The position numbers and the translations under genes were made by a program. Shown piece by piece: positions 1 through 9,093 of a stretch of DNA of 64,000 nt. Source of the stretch: Catalimonadaceae bacterium JC749 (lineage in GTDB: Bacteria > Bacteroidota > Bacteroidia > Cytophagales > Cyclobacteriaceae); contig JAJNNC010000004.1 of NCBI GenBank assembly GCA_021730635.1, positions 1 through 64,000 of the forward strand. The letters are read 5' to 3'. The notes under the pieces were generated by a model. That model was not told the DNA's origin, made no database searches, and saw only the letters and a list, made by a program, of their open reading frames with translations. Position 1 is the stretch's first letter. Every line of letters begins with the position of its first letter.

Positions 1-228
1 TCCTATAGAGTCTATCCAGTGCCCACTACAGGAGTGGTCAACATTATCCATGAAGGAACAGCAGAGCAAGTTCAACTGATGCTGCTGGATGATAAGAGCA
101 AAACAGTACTGACCCGATCTTTCAAAGGGCAAGATCAACTTGACTTGAGTGGGATGCAGAAAGGGCTGTATTATCTGAAACTAGTCTACAAAGAAGCTGT
201 ACTGGTCAAAAGAATTGTCTTGGAGTAA
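1..228 (+). CDS. C-terminal end of a T9SS-sorted FG-GAP repeat protein (partial)
   Basis: Open reading frame that enters from the left edge and stops at a TAA at 226-228. What remains is a type IX secretion sorting domain: a YPVP-type start, a middle segment ending in LLD, and the closing KGLYYLKLV...KRIVLE. It is almost identical, in DNA and protein, to the last 75 codons of the FG-GAP gene ending at 3366 and close to the one ending at 7471, so the missing upstream part is probably a third paralog of the same secreted repeat family. The tail would direct the protein through the T9SS to the cell surface or outside. The body is outside the window, so the repeat content is inferred from the paralogs. 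Confidence 0.8.
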   Translation, partial: SYRVYPVPTTGVVNIIHEGTAEQVQLMLLDDKSKTVLTRSFKGQDQLDLSGMQKGLYYLKLVYKEAVLVKRIVLE

Positions 229-377
229 TAAAAAAAGATCAAGCAATCAAATGAGCTAATTAGTTGATGGGTTATTGCTAAAAGTTATAAAATAATATCC
301 TAAACAAATTAATGCCAGGTATTATGCTCATCAAATCCTTGTAACATTTTCTTAGAATGAACATACAATAAATTCAC

Positions 378-385
378 TACTTTTG
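378..385 (+). promoter_or_regulatory. Bacteroidota -7 promoter element (TACTTTTG)
   Basis: TACTTTTG matches the Bacteroidota -7 consensus TAnnTTTG exactly, about 195 bases before the ATG at 580. A clear TTTG at -33 is not visible (the nearest is TTAG at 352-355). The same element in the same context recurs at 4607-4614, before the paralogous gene, which supports it as a working promoter. Confidence 0.55.
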
Positions 386-483
386 TTTATCTTTTCTCTA
401 CCCAATGGTAGCAAGCTCTCTTGAAAGGAAAGGGAGGGTGAATAGCTATGCTGCCCAGCATTTGGCTCAATTAAGTTACCAAG
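386..483 (+). promoter_or_regulatory. Conserved 5' leader with two hairpins, copy 1
   Basis: This transcribed leader is nearly identical to 4615-4712 (two or three changes in about 120 bases counted from 361), while the rest of each leader, up to the start codon, has diverged. Two hairpins can be drawn. CTCTCTT (416-422) pairs with AAGGGAG (430-436) around a 7-base loop, and ATGCT (448-452) pairs with AGCAT (457-461) around GCCC. A substitution between copies falls in the first loop and leaves the stem intact. It may be a cis-regulatory RNA or simply a recent duplication. No known riboswitch class was recognised. Confidence 0.5.
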
Positions 484-579
484 AAAACCAGTTTACTCAA
501 TAGCCTCTCTAGCAAGAAATATCTGAAGAGTACAGCTAGACAAGCAGGTATTAGCAGTGACAACCTAAATCCCAATCTT

Positions 580-3366
580 ATGAAGAAGCGATACATACTG
601 GTGGCCTGTCTGTGTGCTGCTTTAAGGGCACAGGCACAGGACAATCCTGCCTCTGGTTTTGGGCCTCAACAGTCTCTTACTACTGCTGCTAGTGGTGCTA
701 GTTCAGTCTATGCTAGTGATTTAGATGGTGATGGCGACATGGATGTGCTCTCGGCTTCTCGCTATGATGATAAAATAGCCTGGTATGAGAATGAAGGCAG
801 TGGTAACTTTGGAGCACAACGGATCATTACTTCTGCTGCTTTTGGAGCTCGCTCGGTTTATGCAGCTGATCTAGACCAAGATGGAGATATGGATGTGCTC
901 TCGGCTTCTGATGAGGATAATAAGATTGCTTGGTACGAGAATGAGGGCAGTGGCAACTTTGCAGAGCAACAAGTCATTACCACAGAGACAGATGGTGCCG
1001 ATGATATCTATGCTAGTGATTTAGATGGTGATGGCGACATGGATGTACTCTCGGCTTCTCGCTATGATGATAAAATAGCCTGGTATGAGAATGAAGGCAG
1101 TGGTAACTTTGCAGAGCAACAAGTCATTACTACAGGGGCCTTTGGAGCTCGCTCGGTTTATGCAGCTGATCTAGACCAAGATGGAGATATGGATGTGCTC
1201 TCGGCTTTTGGTTTTTTCTATAATAGCACGATAGCCTGGTATGAAAATCAAGGGGATGGCAGCTTTACAGATCAGCTGGTCATTTCTACAGAGGTATATT
1301 TGCCCCAAGATGTCTATGCTAGTGATTTAGACAATGATGGCGACCTGGATGTGCTCTCGGCTGCTTTCTTTAACAAGATTGCTTGGTATGAGAATGGAGG
1401 GGATGGCAGTTTTGGGGGGCAGCTAGTGATTACTACAGATGGCGCACAATCTGTCTATGCAGCTGATTTAGACAATGATGGAGACATGGATGTACTTTCT
1501 TCTGGTGGCAGCACAATAGCTCGGTATGAGAATGAAGGGGATGGCAGCTTTGGAGAGCAACAAATCATTACCACAGAGGCAGGTGCTGCTTTTTCAGTCT
1601 ATGCTGCTGATTTAGACAATGATGGAGACCTGGATGTGCTCTCGGCTTCTGGGGGTGATGACAAGATCGCCTGGTATGAAAATCAAGGGAAGGGTAACTT
1701 TGGTCCTCAACAACTCATTGCAGTCCCAGCTAGTGCAGCCCGAGATGTATATGCAGCTGATTTAGACAATGATGGAGACCAGGATGTGCTGTCGGCTTCC
1801 CGCTATGATAACAAAATAGCTTGGTATGAGAATGAGGGCAGTGGTAGCTTTGGAGCCCAACAAGTGATCACCACAGAAGCAGATGGGGCTTATTCGGTCT
1901 ATGCAGCTGATTTGGACAATGATGGAGACATGGATGTGTTGTCGGCTTCTATTGATGATAATAAGATCGCCTGGTATGAGAATGATGGCAGTGGTAGCTT
2001 TGGAGCGCAACAAGTCATTACCACAGATGTCTATTATGCTTTTTCAGTCTATGCCGCTGATTTAGATAGTGATGGCGACCTGGATGTGCTCTCAGCTTCT
2101 CGCCATGATGGTTATGGGGGTAAGATCGCCTGGTATGAGAATGATGGGAGTGGTAGCTTTGCAGAGCAACAAGTCATTACCACAGATGTCTACTATGCTT
2201 TTTCAGTCTATGCCGCTGATTTGGACAATGATGGAGATATGGATGTGCTGTCAGCTTCCCGCTATGATAGTAAAATAGCTTGGTATGAGAATGATGGGAG
2301 TGGTAGCTTTGGCGAGCAGCTAGTGATTACTACAGATACTGCGGATCCCAGATCCGTTTATGCCTCTGATTTAGATCAGGATGGGGATATGGATGTACTT
2401 TCTGCTTCTTCTTTTGATAACAAAATAGCCTGGTATGAGAATCAAGGGGATGGCAGCTTCGGAGAGCAAACAGTGATTACTACAGAGGCTTTTGGAGCTC
2501 GGTCTGTCTATGCTAGTGATTTAGACAATGATGGAGATATGGATGTATTGTCGTCTTCTTTATGGGATGACAAGGTTGCCTGGTATGAAAATGAAGGGAA
2601 TGGTAGTTTTGGAGAACAACTAGTCATTACCACAGATGCCTCTTATGCTTTTTCAGTCTATGCTAGTGATCTAGACAATGATGGAGATGTGGATGTGCTG
2701 TCGGCTTCTGCTGGTGATGACAAGATAGCCTGGTATGAGAACCTGATGGGAGAAGCAGCCATGCCCAGCATTGAAAGCTTCACTTTAGTCAATGCTGATA
2801 CCGATCAGGACATCGCTCCTCTGCAGCATGGGGAGGTCATCAACTTGCAAGCCTTAGGCAATGCTCGCTTGACTGTCAGAGCCAATACCTCACCTGTCAC
2901 GGTAGAGAAAGTCAAGTTAGAGATCAAGGGTCCTATCACTTACAAACAGACAGAGAGAAATCTGCCTTATGCTTTGTTTGGAGATTATCCTGATGAAGAG
3001 CCTGTAGATTACATAGGGCTGACTTGGCTAGTGGGAGACTATGTCTTGAAGGCAACTCCTTATCTTGATGGCAAAGCAGGCACTCCCCTGAAGATTTCCT
3101 TCCAGGTCATCAAGAGCAGTATGAATGAGCCAGCCTTCTCTGTAGAAGTCTATCCAGTGCCTAGCACAGGAGTAGTCAACATTATCCATGAAGGCACAAC
3201 AGAACAGGCTCAGCTCATGCTGCTGGATGAGAAGGGCAAGACAGTACTGACCCGATCTTTCAAAGGACAAGATCAACTAAACTTAAGTGGCATGCAGAAA
3301 GGGCTGTATTATCTAAAGCTAGTCCACAAAGAAGCTGTACTAGTCAAAAGAATTGTCTTGGAGTAA
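580..3366 (+). CDS. Secreted FG-GAP/VCBS repeat protein with T9SS sorting domain
   Basis: 928 residues. A Sec signal peptide ends near residue 19-20 (…RAQA/Q). Fourteen tandem repeats of about 47-52 residues follow, from residue 42 to about 720. Each carries a DLDxDGDxDVLSAS segment, an EF-hand-like Ca2+-binding loop typical of FG-GAP/VCBS blades, and an IAWYENxGxGxF segment. Fourteen blades suggest two seven-bladed propellers (inference). A linker and a T9SS type A sorting domain (about the last 75 residues, starting at VYPVPSTG) close the protein. Such proteins are exported to the cell surface, where they may act in adhesion or binding; the ligand is unknown. The gene has its own promoter and leader, and a TIGR03032 gene begins 54 bases downstream on the same strand. 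Confidence 0.88.
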   Translation: MKKRYILVACLCAALRAQAQDNPASGFGPQQSLTTAASGASSVYASDLDGDGDMDVLSASRYDDKIAWYENEGSGNFGAQRIITSAAFGARSVYAADLDQDGDMDVLSASDEDNKIAWYENEGSGNFAEQQVITTETDGADDIYASDLDGDGDMDVLSASRYDDKIAWYENEGSGNFAEQQVITTGAFGARSVYAADLDQDGDMDVLSAFGFFYNSTIAWYENQGDGSFTDQLVISTEVYLPQDVYASDLDNDGDLDVLSAAFFNKIAWYENGGDGSFGGQLVITTDGAQSVYAADLDNDGDMDVLSSGGSTIARYENEGDGSFGEQQIITTEAGAAFSVYAADLDNDGDLDVLSASGGDDKIAWYENQGKGNFGPQQLIAVPASAARDVYAADLDNDGDQDVLSASRYDNKIAWYENEGSGSFGAQQVITTEADGAYSVYAADLDNDGDMDVLSASIDDNKIAWYENDGSGSFGAQQVITTDVYYAFSVYAADLDSDGDLDVLSASRHDGYGGKIAWYENDGSGSFAEQQVITTDVYYAFSVYAADLDNDGDMDVLSASRYDSKIAWYENDGSGSFGEQLVITTDTADPRSVYASDLDQDGDMDVLSASSFDNKIAWYENQGDGSFGEQTVITTEAFGARSVYASDLDNDGDMDVLSSSLWDDKVAWYENEGNGSFGEQLVITTDASYAFSVYASDLDNDGDVDVLSASAGDDKIAWYENLMGEAAMPSIESFTLVNADTDQDIAPLQHGEVINLQALGNARLTVRANTSPVTVEKVKLEIKGPITYKQTERNLPYALFGDYPDEEPVDYIGLTWLVGDYVLKATPYLDGKAGTPLKISFQVIKSSMNEPAFSVEVYPVPSTGVVNIIHEGTTEQAQLMLLDEKGKTVLTRSFKGQDQLNLSGMQKGLYYLKLVHKEAVLVKRIVLE
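703..2745 (+). repeat. Coding tandem repeats of about 150 bp (14 units)
   Basis: DNA-level tandem repetition that encodes the FG-GAP units. Several neighbouring units are nearly identical over more than 80 bases, for example the units around 690-800 and 1005-1110. This makes the gene prone to unit gain or loss by recombination or slippage. The same unit family continues in 4920-6860. Confidence 0.85.
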
Positions 3367-3420
3367 TCTTATTTATTTAAGCTATACACCCTAAGCTATC
3401 ACTGTTATTCATGCTTTCAT

Positions 3421-4527
3421 ATGCGCACGACCAACGCTACCCCTGCTGCTCCTTTTAGTTGTACTTACTCCCCCAACCTGCCTGAACTCTTGCAACAGCT
3501 CAACTGTACCCTGGCTTTGAGCACCTTCCAGGCAGGTAAGGTCATCTTCCTGAGTGCCACATCGGCTGACAAACTCATCCAACTGCCTCGCAGCTTTGCT
3601 AGTCCTATGGGTCTGGCCACCGATGAGCATCGCCTGGCCATTGCCACCAAAGAGGAAGTCTTGCTGCTGGCTAATGCCTCCTCTATGGCTCCCAACTATC
3701 CTGTCAAACCCCATACCTATGATGGCTTGTATCTGCCCAGAGCCCTCTACTACACCGGTCAGGTAGATTTGCATGATATGGCCTTTGGCCAAGATGGACT
3801 GCTGGCGGTCAACACCCGCTTTTCCTGTCTTTGTCGCATGAGCTTTGACTACAGCTTTGAGTCATTTTGGCAACCCCGTTTCATCAGCAAGCTCAGCCCA
3901 GAGGATCGCTGTCATCTCAATGGGATGGCTATGCTGGAAGGACAACCTTTTTGTCTGAGTGCTTTAGGACAGACCGATACAGCAGAAGGCTGGAGAGCAG
4001 GTAAAGAGCAGGGAGGGGTATTGATAGACTATGAGAGCAGGGAAGTGATGGCTCATAGCCTGCCCATGCCTCACTCTCCTCGCATTTATGAAGGAGAGCT
4101 TTATGTGCTGCTCTCTGCCACCGGTGAGCTGGTGCAGGTAGATGTGCAAAGAGGCAGCTATGAAGTAGTTAAACGATTAGGAGGTTTTGTCAGAGGCATG
4201 GCCAAGCAGGGAGACTATGTCTTCATTGGCTTGTCCAAGCTCAGAGCCAACAGTTCCACCTTCAGAGATTTGCCCATCGCTACCAAGTCACTCTCTTGTG
4301 GCATAGTCATATTGCACCTGCCTACGGCTAGTCTGGTAGGGCAATTGCAATACCAAAGCAGTGTAGAGGAGATTTATGATGTCAAGATCTTGCCAGGCCT
4401 GCGCAGACCCAATGTGCTGAGTCATCAGCAGGAGGCTCATCGGATGGCTTTGAGTCTGCCCCAGACAGGTTACTGGACGAAAAGAGAGGAGAGTCAGCAG
4501 GAGGATCAGCTAGAAGAAAAGCCCTAG
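3421..4527 (+). CDS. TIGR03032 family protein (DUF4915-like)
   Basis: 368 residues without an evident signal peptide. The sequence fits the TIGR03032 family: an opening CTYSPNLPELL segment, then LALSTFQAGKV, a region with RSFASPMGLA, the LHDMAFGQDGLLAVNT segment, LSPEDRCHLNGMA, and a C-terminal YDVKILPG. The repeated strand-rich pattern suggests a beta-propeller-like fold (inference). The biochemical role of the family is not established. It lies between two secreted FG-GAP paralogs on the same strand, 54 bases after the first. It could therefore be co-transcribed with it and serve the same surface system, but no function can be read from the sequence. The start at 3421 is the first ATG of the conserved frame. 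Confidence 0.8.
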   Translation: MRTTNATPAAPFSCTYSPNLPELLQQLNCTLALSTFQAGKVIFLSATSADKLIQLPRSFASPMGLATDEHRLAIATKEEVLLLANASSMAPNYPVKPHTYDGLYLPRALYYTGQVDLHDMAFGQDGLLAVNTRFSCLCRMSFDYSFESFWQPRFISKLSPEDRCHLNGMAMLEGQPFCLSALGQTDTAEGWRAGKEQGGVLIDYESREVMAHSLPMPHSPRIYEGELYVLLSATGELVQVDVQRGSYEVVKRLGGFVRGMAKQGDYVFIGLSKLRANSSTFRDLPIATKSLSCGIVILHLPTASLVGQLQYQSSVEEIYDVKILPGLRRPNVLSHQQEAHRMALSLPQTGYWTKREESQQEDQLEEKP

Positions 4528-4606
4528 AAAAGGGACAGTGATAAATAGTAGTAGACAGGATAAATTCTTGTAAAATTTATTGGTAATTGACATACAATAA
4601 ATTCAC

Positions 4607-4614
4607 TACTTTTG
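4607..4614 (+). promoter_or_regulatory. Bacteroidota -7 promoter element (TACTTTTG), second copy
   Basis: Exact TAnnTTTG match in the duplicated upstream region of the second FG-GAP gene, equivalent to 378-385. The upstream -33 region is weak here too (TTGG at 4580-4583). Confidence 0.55.
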
Positions 4615-4712
4615 CTTATCTTTTCTCTACCCAAAGGTAGCAAGCTCTCTTAAAAGGAAAGGGAGGGTGAATAGCTATGCTGCCCAGCATGTGGCTCAAT
4701 TAAGTTACCAAA
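4615..4712 (+). promoter_or_regulatory. Conserved 5' leader with two hairpins, copy 2
   Basis: Second copy of the leader at 386-483. Both stems are kept: CTCTCTT with AAGGGAG, and ATGCT with AGCAT. The loop of the first hairpin differs by one base (G to A). From about 4713 to the ATG at 4805 the sequence no longer matches copy 1. Confidence 0.5.
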
Positions 4713-4804
4713 ACAGAGTTATTCTCTCTATAGCTTTTCTCGCAAGTTTCAAAAGCTCACCAGAAAAGTAAAACTAAACAACAACGACCTAACTGCCACC
4801 TCCC

Positions 4805-7471
4805 ATGAAGAAGCGATACATACTGGTCGCCTGTCTGTCTGCTGCATTAAGGGCACAAGCACAGGAGATACCTGCCTCTGGTTTCGGGCCTCAACAGTCT
4901 CTTACCACTGCTGCTAGTGGAGCCCGATCGGTCTATGCTAGTGATTTAGATGGTGATGGAGACCTGGATGTGCTGTCGGCTTCTTCCTATGATAACAAAA
5001 TAGCTTGGTATGAGAATAAGGGGGATGGTAGCTTTGGGGAGCAGCAGGTGATTTCTACAGAGGCAGATAGGGCTTTTGATGTTTACGCGGCCGATTTAGA
5101 CAATGATGGCGACCTGGATGTACTTTCTGCCTCGGCTACTTATGGCTATGATGATAAAATCGCTTGGTATGAGAATCAGGGTAATGGTCATTTTGGTGAG
5201 CAGCAGGTTATTTCTACACAGAATTATTTTGCCTGGTCAGTCTATACTGCTGATTTAGACAATGATGGAGACCTGGATGTGCTTTCTGCCTCTTCTGGTT
5301 ATAAGGGCATAATAGCCTGGTATGAAAATGAGGGCAGTGGCAGCTTTGGTGCTCAACAGATCATTACCACGGAGGCTAATGGTGCTTTTTCAGTTTATGC
5401 TGTAGATTTGGATCAAGATGGAGACCTGGATGTGCTGTCGGCTTCTTTCTATGATAACAAAATAGCCTGGTATGAAAATGATGGTAGTGGCAATTTTGGT
5501 GATCAGCAGGCTATTACCACAGAGGCAGTTAATACTACTTCAGTCTATGCCTCTGATTTAGATCAAGATGGAGACCTGGATGTGCTGTCGGCTTCTATTG
5601 ATGATGACAAAGTAGCTTGGTATGAGAACGATGGGAATGGCAATTTTGGAACTCAACAAATAATCACTACTCAGGCAGATGGTGCTAATGCCGTCTATGC
5701 AGCCGACTTAGATCAAGATGGAGATATGGATGTACTCTCAGCCTCTTTAAGTTATACTGATCAAATACAAATAGCCTGGTATGAGAATGAGGGCAGTGGC
5801 AACTTTGCAGATCAACAAATCATTACCACGGAGGCTAATGTTGCTCAAGATGTCTACGCCGCAGATTTAGACAATGATGGAGACCTGGATGTGCTTTCTG
5901 CATCTTTAGGGGATGACAAGATCGCCTGGTATGAGAATGAAGGAGATGGTAGTTTTGGAGAGCAACAGCCTCTTACCACTCCAGCTAGTGGCGCCCTAGA
6001 TGTCTATGCTAGTGATTTAGATCAGGATGGGGATATGGATGTACTTTTTGCTTCTGGTTCTTTTTCTTATAACAAAATAGCATGGTATGAGAATGAAGGT
6101 AGTGGCCACTTTGGAACTCAACAAATCATCACTACCGAGGCAGATGGTGCTACTTCAGTCTATGCTGCTGATTTAGACAATGATGGAGACACAGATGTAC
6201 TGTCGGCTTCTCGCTTTGATGACAAAATAGCCTGGTATGAGAATCAAGGCACTGGCAACTTTAGAGAACAACTAGTTACCACGGATGCCTATTATACCCA
6301 AGCTGTCTATGCTGCTGATTTAGACAATGATGGAGATATGGATGTACTCTCTGCTTCGGGAAATTTCGTTGATGGTAGAATAACCTGGTATGAAAATGAT
6401 GGTAGTGGCAACTTTGCAGAGCAGCAGCTTATTTCTACAGAGGTTGTTTATCCCCTATGAGTCCATGCAGCTGATTTAGACAATGATGGAGACACAGATG
6501 TACTGTCGGCATCTGCTTTTGATAACAAAATCGCCTGGTATGAAAATGAAGGTAGTGGTAGCTTTGGGGAGCAACAAATCATTACCACGGAGGCTTATGG
6601 TGCTGTTGCAGTCCATGCAGCTGATTTAGACAATGATGGAGACACAGATGTACTGTCGGCATCTGCTTTTGATAACGAAATCGCCTGGTATGAGAATCAA
6701 GGGGATGGTAGTTTTAGTGAACCACCTATTATTACTACCACGGCTTATGCTGCCAATGCAGTTTATGCAGCTGATTTAGATCAAGATGGAGATATGGATG
6801 TGCTGTCGGCTTCTATTGATGATGACAAGATAGCCTGGTATGAGAATTTGATGGGAGAGGAAGCCATGCCCAGCATTGAGAGCTTCACTTTAGTGAATGC
6901 TGATACCGATCAGGATATTGCTGCTTTGAGTGAGGGAGAAGTGATCAACTTGCAAACTCTGGGCAATCCTCGCTTGAGCATAAGAGCGAATACTTCACCC
7001 ACCACAGTAGAGAGAGTGACTCTGGAGATTAAAGGTCCTATCACTTACAGACAGACAGAGAGAAATTGGCCCTATGCTTTGTTTGGAGATTATCCTCAAG
7101 AAGAGCCTGTAGATTACATAGGGCTGACTTGGCTAGTGGGAGACTATATCTTGCAAGCAACTCCTTATCTACAAGACAAAGCAGGCACTCCCTTGAAGAT
7201 TTCCTTCCAGGTCATTAAGAGCAGTATGAATGAGCCAGTCTTCTCTGTAGAAGTCTATCCAGTGCCTAGCACAGGAGTGGTCAACATTCTGCAGGAAGGA
7301 AAGGCAGCAGGGGCTCAGATGATGCTGCTGGATGAAAGAGGAAAGATACTACTGACACAACCTTTGAAAGGGCAGGATCAATTAGACTTGCGTGCCTTCA
7401 GGAAAGGCATGTATTATCTGAAGGTAGTCAATCAAGAGGCTGTACTAGTCAAAAGAGTAGTCTTGGAGTAA
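4805..7471 (+). pseudogene. Secreted FG-GAP repeat protein with T9SS tail, interrupted by an in-frame TGA
   Basis: Paralog of the gene at 580-3366 with the same signal peptide (MKKRYILVAC…). Thirteen FG-GAP units and the same T9SS sorting tail occupy one continuous reading frame. That frame is broken once, by a TGA at 6458-6460 between units 10 and 11. The frame is unchanged on both sides and both sides encode intact repeats. Equivalent positions in other units read TCA GTC or GCA GTC, so one base change (TCA to TGA) explains the stop. As written, the product would be 551 residues and would lack the sorting domain, so it should reach the periplasm but not the surface. Alternatives are a sequencing error, stop-codon readthrough, or a real recent nonsense mutation. 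The tail from 6794 could not be exported by itself because it lacks a signal peptide. Confidence 0.8.
6461..6695 (+). repeat. Recently duplicated FG-GAP unit (85-bp blocks 150 bp apart)
   Basis: Bases 6461-6545 and 6611-6695 match over 85 bases with one difference near the end of the GATAAC segment, exactly 150 bases (50 codons) apart. This is the freshest unit duplication in the array, and it begins immediately after the TGA at 6458. Confidence 0.75.
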
Positions 7472-8136
7472 GAGCTAATCAGGTTAAACTGAATCTTTCT
7501 GCTTGTGAAACAACTGTCTTATATTGAGTAGAAAAGGTTAGTATACTCTACATCCAATGAAGGTAAATATAGCTTATACAAAATAGCTGATATTGGCTCT
7601 TTCTAGCAACTGCATCTGTGCAGAAACTCAGTGTAATAATGAAATTAAAGAAAGCTGCTAATTTCCATGAGTTATTGCTCATCCATCAGCTGCAAGTGGT
7701 CGTGAAAAATAGGGCAATAATGGCAAATTGCCTTTATTTTAGGTTTGTTGCTGTTCATTACTCAGCCATTGCAAAATATTGCTAGCTCATTGCTATTAGT
7801 ACTTATGAAGGGTGCATGAAAATTTACTAAAAAGTGGACAGATTGCAAGCATTTAATGCTGCTGCCATTTGTAAATGCCGCTCAATGGTAAGTAAAGCCA
7901 TGCAAGTAGTCCGGATTTTAAGACAATAATCTTGATAGACAAATTTCATGCATCCCCTGTGTACCAGTAGTTAGGCTAAGTGTGTAACATTAGAGTATAT
8001 GACACGATAACCTACTAACAATTTATCTTTTTTTACAGCTACTGCTAATTACTATGATAGCATCGCCCCAGTAAAAGCAAAAGAATGATGTAGCTTCATT
8101 GATTAAAGTTAAACACAGATACACATTGCCAGATAT
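7472..8136. other. 665-bp region without a gene
   Basis: No coding frame with family resemblance is visible on either strand. The only structure seen is the inverted-repeat element at 7807-7959, listed separately. Confidence 0.6.
7807..7959. mobile_element. Possible MITE-like remnant with imperfect terminal inverted repeats
   Basis: GAAGGGTGCATGAAAATTT at 7807 and the reverse complement of AAATTTCATGCATCCCCTG at 7941-7959 form an imperfect inverted repeat (about 16 of 20 positions with one gap) enclosing about 115 bases. The interior has no transposase frame. The size and ends suit a short non-autonomous element, but no target-site duplication is clear and no other copy lies in the window. 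Confidence 0.3.
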
Positions 8137-8994
8137 CTAATAAAGTATAGAAGGCAGAAAAGCGCCTGTTGGCTCATTATACAAACCTTTACTCATTAAT
8201 GTCAGCGGCTGAATGAGGCGCAATCCATTGCTTAAGCACCAACGCAGCACTTCTGTATTGCGGGAAGGAAGTAGAAAACCTGGGCCAGAGAAGTGAGCAG
8301 ATGCTCCAATGAGAGCTTTTAGCTCATGATTAGTTTCTGCCACAGTGTGTCCAAAAAAACCTACCTGTGTGGTATAACCCGTAATCTTTGCGTTATGCTC
8401 TACTACAGAAGCAGTTCCTGCCTTGATAGCATTAAGCAGCTCATGGCCTCTGTCATGACCATGTACTTTCAAACATAATTGGTTACAGCTATCCAGATCT
8501 TCTTGCTTTGCTAGACGAACCTGGTAGGCAGGAAAACTAATACCAATAGCCGAACCTTGCATAACTGAAAGAGGCTCCTGAACATTGAATCCTAGTTTTG
8601 TATACAGGGAGAAAGAGCGGTTATGATAAGTTGCCTGTACTAACCGAACCCCAGCCAATCCCCGCTCTTCTACCCGTTGAAGAACTTGCTCCATCAGCTT
8701 TCTGCCTACGGAAGCATTTTGAACCTTAGGATCAACCGTGATAGGCCCCACACCGGCAATAAAGGAGCTTTCCCACAGAAAGTTGCTACCTACTATTTTC
8801 CCATCGGCTTCAGCAACTACAGAATAGATAGAGCTGTCTGAGAGAATATACTGCATTAATCCAACAGCACTTTCAGGATCTGGAAAGTCGGGTGGAAAAT
8901 TGTGTTGACCAGCAATGACTTTAAAAGCTTGATAGCATATAGACCCACAGGCAAGGGCATCTGCTGCTCGTCCCGGACGTAATATAATATTCAT
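8137..8994 (-). CDS. GNAT family N-acetyltransferase (two-domain)
   Basis: 285 residues. The N-terminal half is a GNAT domain: IILRPGRAADA start, a VGPITVDP strand before the acetyl-CoA loop (…NASVGRKLM), and the YTKLGF motif near residue 130. The C-terminal half (from about residue 150, YQVRLAKQEDL) is a second, more divergent GNAT-like domain. The substrate is unknown; relatives acetylate small amines or protein N-termini. It stands alone on the minus strand, about 100 bases upstream of the lipoprotein gene's stop, so the two genes run the same way. The start ATG at 8994 directly opens the conserved first strand. Confidence 0.8.
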   Translation of the reverse strand: MNIILRPGRAADALACGSICYQAFKVIAGQHNFPPDFPDPESAVGLMQYILSDSSIYSVVAEADGKIVGSNFLWESSFIAGVGPITVDPKVQNASVGRKLMEQVLQRVEERGLAGVRLVQATYHNRSFSLYTKLGFNVQEPLSVMQGSAIGISFPAYQVRLAKQEDLDSCNQLCLKVHGHDRGHELLNAIKAGTASVVEHNAKITGYTTQVGFFGHTVAETNHELKALIGASAHFSGPGFLLPSRNTEVLRWCLSNGLRLIQPLTLMSKGLYNEPTGAFLPSILY

Positions 8995-9058
8995 ATGGAA
9001 TTAGTTAAATTGTTAGTTTTATTGATCAAACATAGGTTAGCTAGCATAGCAAGCATGT

Positions 9059-9090
9059 CTAGCAGCAGTGTTAACTGCTGTAATTGCTAG
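9059..9090 (-). terminator. Hairpin just after the lipoprotein stop codon
   Basis: CAGCAGT and ACTGCTG flank a GTTA loop, and CTAGCA/TGCTAG arms can extend the stem with a bulge. It starts three bases after the stop codon of the lipoprotein gene (minus strand). No U tract follows, so it may be a processing or pausing hairpin and not a full intrinsic terminator. Confidence 0.35.
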
Positions 9091-9093
9091 GCA

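Noticed and set aside
1762-2278. Long open frames on the other strand and in other frames inside the FG-GAP repeats
   Set aside because: They come from the repetitive composition of the real gene and show no own start signals or family resemblance.
703-2745. Regularly spaced repeats that could be read as a CRISPR array
   Set aside because: The repeats are in-frame coding units of about 150 bases with similar 'spacers' that also encode protein; no palindromic short repeat exists.
8137-8994. Reading the two-domain acetyltransferase as a fusion of two genes
   Set aside because: Two-GNAT proteins of this size are a known arrangement, and no internal start or stop supports two genes.
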